From NCBI GenBank assembly GCA_050251575.1, contig JBFWMP010000135.1, positions 1 to 7,303 on the forward strand: a DNA stretch of 7,303 nucleotides, in the 5' to 3' direction. The notes below the pieces were generated by a model that did not search any database, had not been told where the DNA came from, and saw nothing but the letters and a program-made list of their open reading frames with translations. A program made the translations under genes and the position numbers. Positions 6,185 through 7,303 of the stretch are shown one piece after another. Source of the DNA: X23 sp050251575 (GTDB lineage Bacteria > Bacillota > Clostridia > SK-Y3). Within the stretch, counting starts at the first letter, position 1; the number at the start of each line of letters is the position of its first letter.

Positions 6185-6260
6185 GGGCGCATAGCTCAGC
6201 TGGGGGAGCACCTGCCTTACAAGCAGGGGGTCATAGGTTCGAGCCCTATTGTGCCCACCA
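6185..6260 (+). tRNA. tRNA-Val(UAC)
   Basis: The 76-base gene folds as a full cloverleaf: acceptor arms GGGCGCA and TGTGCCC, anticodon stem CCTGC/GCAGG around CTTACAA with anticodon TAC at 6218-6220, and a GGTTCGAGCCC T-arm. Discriminator A and the CCA end are encoded. It is first in the four-gene operon, separated from the next gene by an 18-base AT-only linker. Confidence 0.97.
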
Positions 6261-6278
6261 TAATAATTTATTATATAT

Positions 6279-6355
6279 GGCCCGGTAGTTCAGTTGGTTA
6301 GAATGCCAGCCTGTCACGCTGGAGGTCGAGGGTTCGAGCCCCTTCCGGGTCGCCA
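6279..6355 (+). tRNA. tRNA-Asp(GUC)
   Basis: The 77-base gene has acceptor arms GGCCCGG/CCGGGTC, D-arm with AGTTGGTTA, anticodon stem CCAGC/GCTGG with anticodon GTC at 6313-6315, and a GGTTCGAGCC T-arm. The discriminator is G, as required for aspartyl-tRNA synthetase recognition, and CCA is encoded. Only five bases separate it from tRNA-Phe. Confidence 0.97.
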
Positions 6356-6360
6356 TATAT

Positions 6361-6436
6361 GCCTCTGTAGCTCAGTCGGTAGAGCAGGGGACTGAAAATC
6401 CCCGTGTCGGTGGTTCGATTCCGCCCGGAGGCACCA
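6361..6436 (+). tRNA. tRNA-Phe(GAA)
   Basis: The 76-base gene has acceptor arms GCCTCTG/CGGAGGC with one G-U pair, anticodon stem GGGGA/TCCCC around CTGAAAA with anticodon GAA at 6394-6396, and a GGTTCGATTCC T-arm. Discriminator A and CCA are encoded. Confidence 0.97.
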
Positions 6437-6446
6437 TTAAGTATTT

Positions 6447-6521
6447 GCGGGAGTGGCTCAGTGGTAGAGCGTCACCTTGCCAAGGTGAACGTCGCGAGTT
6501 CGAATCTCGTCTTCCGCTCCA
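6447..6521 (+). tRNA. tRNA-Gly(GCC)
   Basis: The 75-base gene has acceptor arms GCGGGAG/CTTCCGC, a short D-loop, anticodon stem TCACC/GGTGA around TTGCCAA with anticodon GCC at 6479-6481, and a AGTTCGAATCT T-arm. The discriminator is T (U), usual for bacterial tRNA-Gly, and CCA is encoded. It is the last gene of the operon. Confidence 0.97.
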
Positions 6522-6525
6522 CTTT

Positions 6526-6561
6526 AAATAAGAGACACAATAAGCTGTCTTTTATTTTTTT
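6526..6561 (+). terminator. Terminator of the tRNA-Val/Asp/Phe/Gly operon
   Basis: AAATAAGAGACA (6526-6537) pairs with TGTCTTTTATTT (6546-6557) over 12 positions including one G-U, with an 8-base loop and a T-run to 6561. It begins four bases after the CCA end of tRNA-Gly and closes the operon, so tRNA-Cys is a separate unit. Confidence 0.8.
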
Positions 6562-6648
6562 GAAATAACGATAATATTTAATTTAGCCTGCTTATTAGTA
6601 AATATGAAAGTGTTTTGTTACTTAATAGAATGTGTCTAATGAAGTTTA

Positions 6649-6677
6649 TTGACAATTCGGCAGGATTGATTTATAAT
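6649..6677 (+). promoter_or_regulatory. Consensus sigma-A promoter of tRNA-Cys
   Basis: A perfect TTGACA (6649-6654) and a perfect TATAAT (6672-6677) are separated by the ideal 17 bases. Transcription should start near 6684, about 17 bases before the mature tRNA 5' end. Confidence 0.93.
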
Positions 6678-6700
6678 ATTTATGCTAATAAATATAGTAT

Positions 6701-6774
<74 letters not shown>

Positions 6775-6775
<1 letters not shown>

Positions 6776-6816
6776 AAAAAATACGAAAGTCCTAAGATTG
6801 GACTTTCGTATTTTTT
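6775..6816 (+). terminator. Intrinsic terminator of tRNA-Cys
   Basis: A 17-bp perfect stem pairs 6776-6792 with 6800-6816 around the loop TAAGATT. The A-run at the start and the T-run at the end are part of the stem, so it could also end transcription coming from the other strand. Confidence 0.92.
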
Positions 6817-7102
6817 ATTCAACAGAAAAGTTGGGGAGATGCTAAAATTTAATTCTTTCATAAAAAACTTTGAGGTTATAAATAAATCTCCTAATAAAAG
6901 TTGGCGCGAATATTGCAATAAATTATTGATGTAATTATGTTTGCATAATAAGATTGTCAGAACATATGAAAAGGCTTAAAAATACATCAAGATACTTTTA
7001 TGAAATGAGAAGGGGAAATGCAAAAAGCGTAGAGTGAATAAATTTAGTTGAAAGTCATGTAACGTTGGTGCAAAATTATTATACTAGGAGGTAATTAAAG
7101 TA
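6817..7102 (+). other. AT-rich spacer before the cupin gene, no convincing gene
   Basis: This 286-base stretch has only very short frames: 31 codons from ATG 6839 and 23 codons from ATG 6966, neither with a well-placed ribosome site. A possible promoter is TTGATG (6926-6931) with TAAGAT (6949-6954), spacer 17, four of six matches each. Its spacer contains the inverted repeat ATTATG-TTTG-CATAAT (6934-6949). A start there would give a leader of about 140 bases. A second weak choice is TTGAAA 7048-7053 with CAAAAT 7071-7076. No known riboswitch or T-box pattern was recognised. AAAAGTTGG occurs twice, near 6826 and 6897. Confidence 0.4.
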
Positions 7103-7303
7103 ATGGAACAAAAAAAGAGGATAACTTGTGTAAACGAAGAGAAGGCTGTTGAAATGTTTGATGGTTTTTTCAGGACCACGTTGGTATATAATGAACAAAT
7201 GATGATATGCCATTATAGCATGAAAAAAGGTGCACAAATTCCCCTGCATAATCATGTTGCTGTTCAAGGCGGCTATGTGATAAAAGGTAAAGTAGAACTA
7301 CTG
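7103..7303 (+). CDS. Small cupin-domain protein, 3'-truncated by window edge
   Basis: The first 67 codons are present and the frame runs off the right edge. From residue 43 the sequence GAQIPLHNHVAVQGGYVIKG matches cupin motif 1, G-x5-HxH-x3-(E/Q)-x6-G, with H49, H51 and Q55 in the metal-ligand positions and G62 closing the motif. Gln in place of Glu is found in many small single-domain cupins of the HxHxxEQ type, so metal binding is still likely, although the residue before Q55 is V where that type usually has E. The second motif with its His is beyond the edge. AGGAGG at 7086-7091 lies 11 bases before the ATG, slightly far but the only good start. Residues 1-40 resemble the N-terminal strands of such proteins. 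The substrate or role cannot be given; single-domain cupins include isomerases, dioxygenases and sensors. Confidence 0.8.
   Translation, partial: MEQKKRITCVNEEKAVEMFDGFFRTTLVYNEQMMICHYSMKKGAQIPLHNHVAVQGGYVIKGKVELL

Noticed and set aside
6839..6934. Small frame of 31 codons (MLKFNSFIKN...)
   Set aside because: The G-rich stretch TTGGGGAG abuts the ATG with no usable spacing, the composition is that of AT-rich spacer and no family is recognised.
6966..7037. Small frame of 23 codons (MKRLKNTSRY...)
   Set aside because: There is no Shine-Dalgarno sequence before the ATG. The residue mix looks protein-like, so a peptide is not excluded, but nothing else supports it.
7080..7085. TATACT as a -10 box for the cupin gene
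   Set aside because: It abuts the AGGAGG ribosome site, so transcription would begin after the site, and no -35 lies 16-18 bases upstream.
6817..7102. Riboswitch or T-box before the cupin gene
   Set aside because: No conserved core such as a T-box sequence or a known aptamer was recognised, and no terminator hairpin lies before the gene.
7079..7267. Reverse-strand open frame over the cupin start
   Set aside because: The + strand frame has a ribosome site and a cupin motif and explains the sequence better.

Overview
The window looks like chromosomal DNA of a low-GC Gram-positive anaerobe in the class Clostridia, perhaps near the Lachnospiraceae. This rests on AT-rich sequence, AGGAGG-type ribosome sites, sigma-A-like promoters, tRNA genes with encoded CCA, a PcrA-type helicase with a YerC/YecD-type TrpR-like neighbour, and Clostridia-like dispersed palindromes. 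The genus cannot be fixed from the sequence alone. All supported genes lie on the + strand.

Layout. (1) 1-857: 3' part of a gene for a beta-propeller-like protein of unknown function, ending inside a 17-bp perfect terminator hairpin. (2) 858-1203: non-coding, with remnants of two dispersed repeats and then the pcrA leader. (3) 1204-4513: pcrA (UvrD-family DNA helicase), a yerC-type TrpR-like regulator with two palindromes over its own promoter, and a class I SAM-dependent methyltransferase whose start overlaps the yerC stop by one base. (4) 4510-4896: a monocistronic cold-shock protein gene with a good promoter, a stem-loop at the predicted mRNA 5' end, and a strong terminator. (5) 4899-5068: a repeat island with inverted ends, directly upstream of hslO. 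(6) 5088-5984: hslO (redox chaperone Hsp33). (7) 6037-6561: four-gene tRNA operon Val(UAC)-Asp(GUC)-Phe(GAA)-Gly(GCC) with promoter and terminator. (8) 6649-6816: separate tRNA-Cys(GCA) unit with a consensus promoter and perfect terminator. (9) 6817-7102: AT-rich spacer without a convincing gene. (10) 7103-end: start of a small cupin-domain protein cut by the window edge.

How it fits together. This is mainly housekeeping and stress-response DNA: repair helicase, RNA chaperone, protein chaperone and tRNA supply. No defence system, CRISPR array, prophage, transposase or biosynthetic cluster is visible, and I found no convincing undescribed system. The most useful leads are regulatory and structural: the twin palindromes on the yerC promoter, the 5'-terminal hairpin of the csp mRNA, and the short palindromic repeats around hslO and upstream of pcrA.
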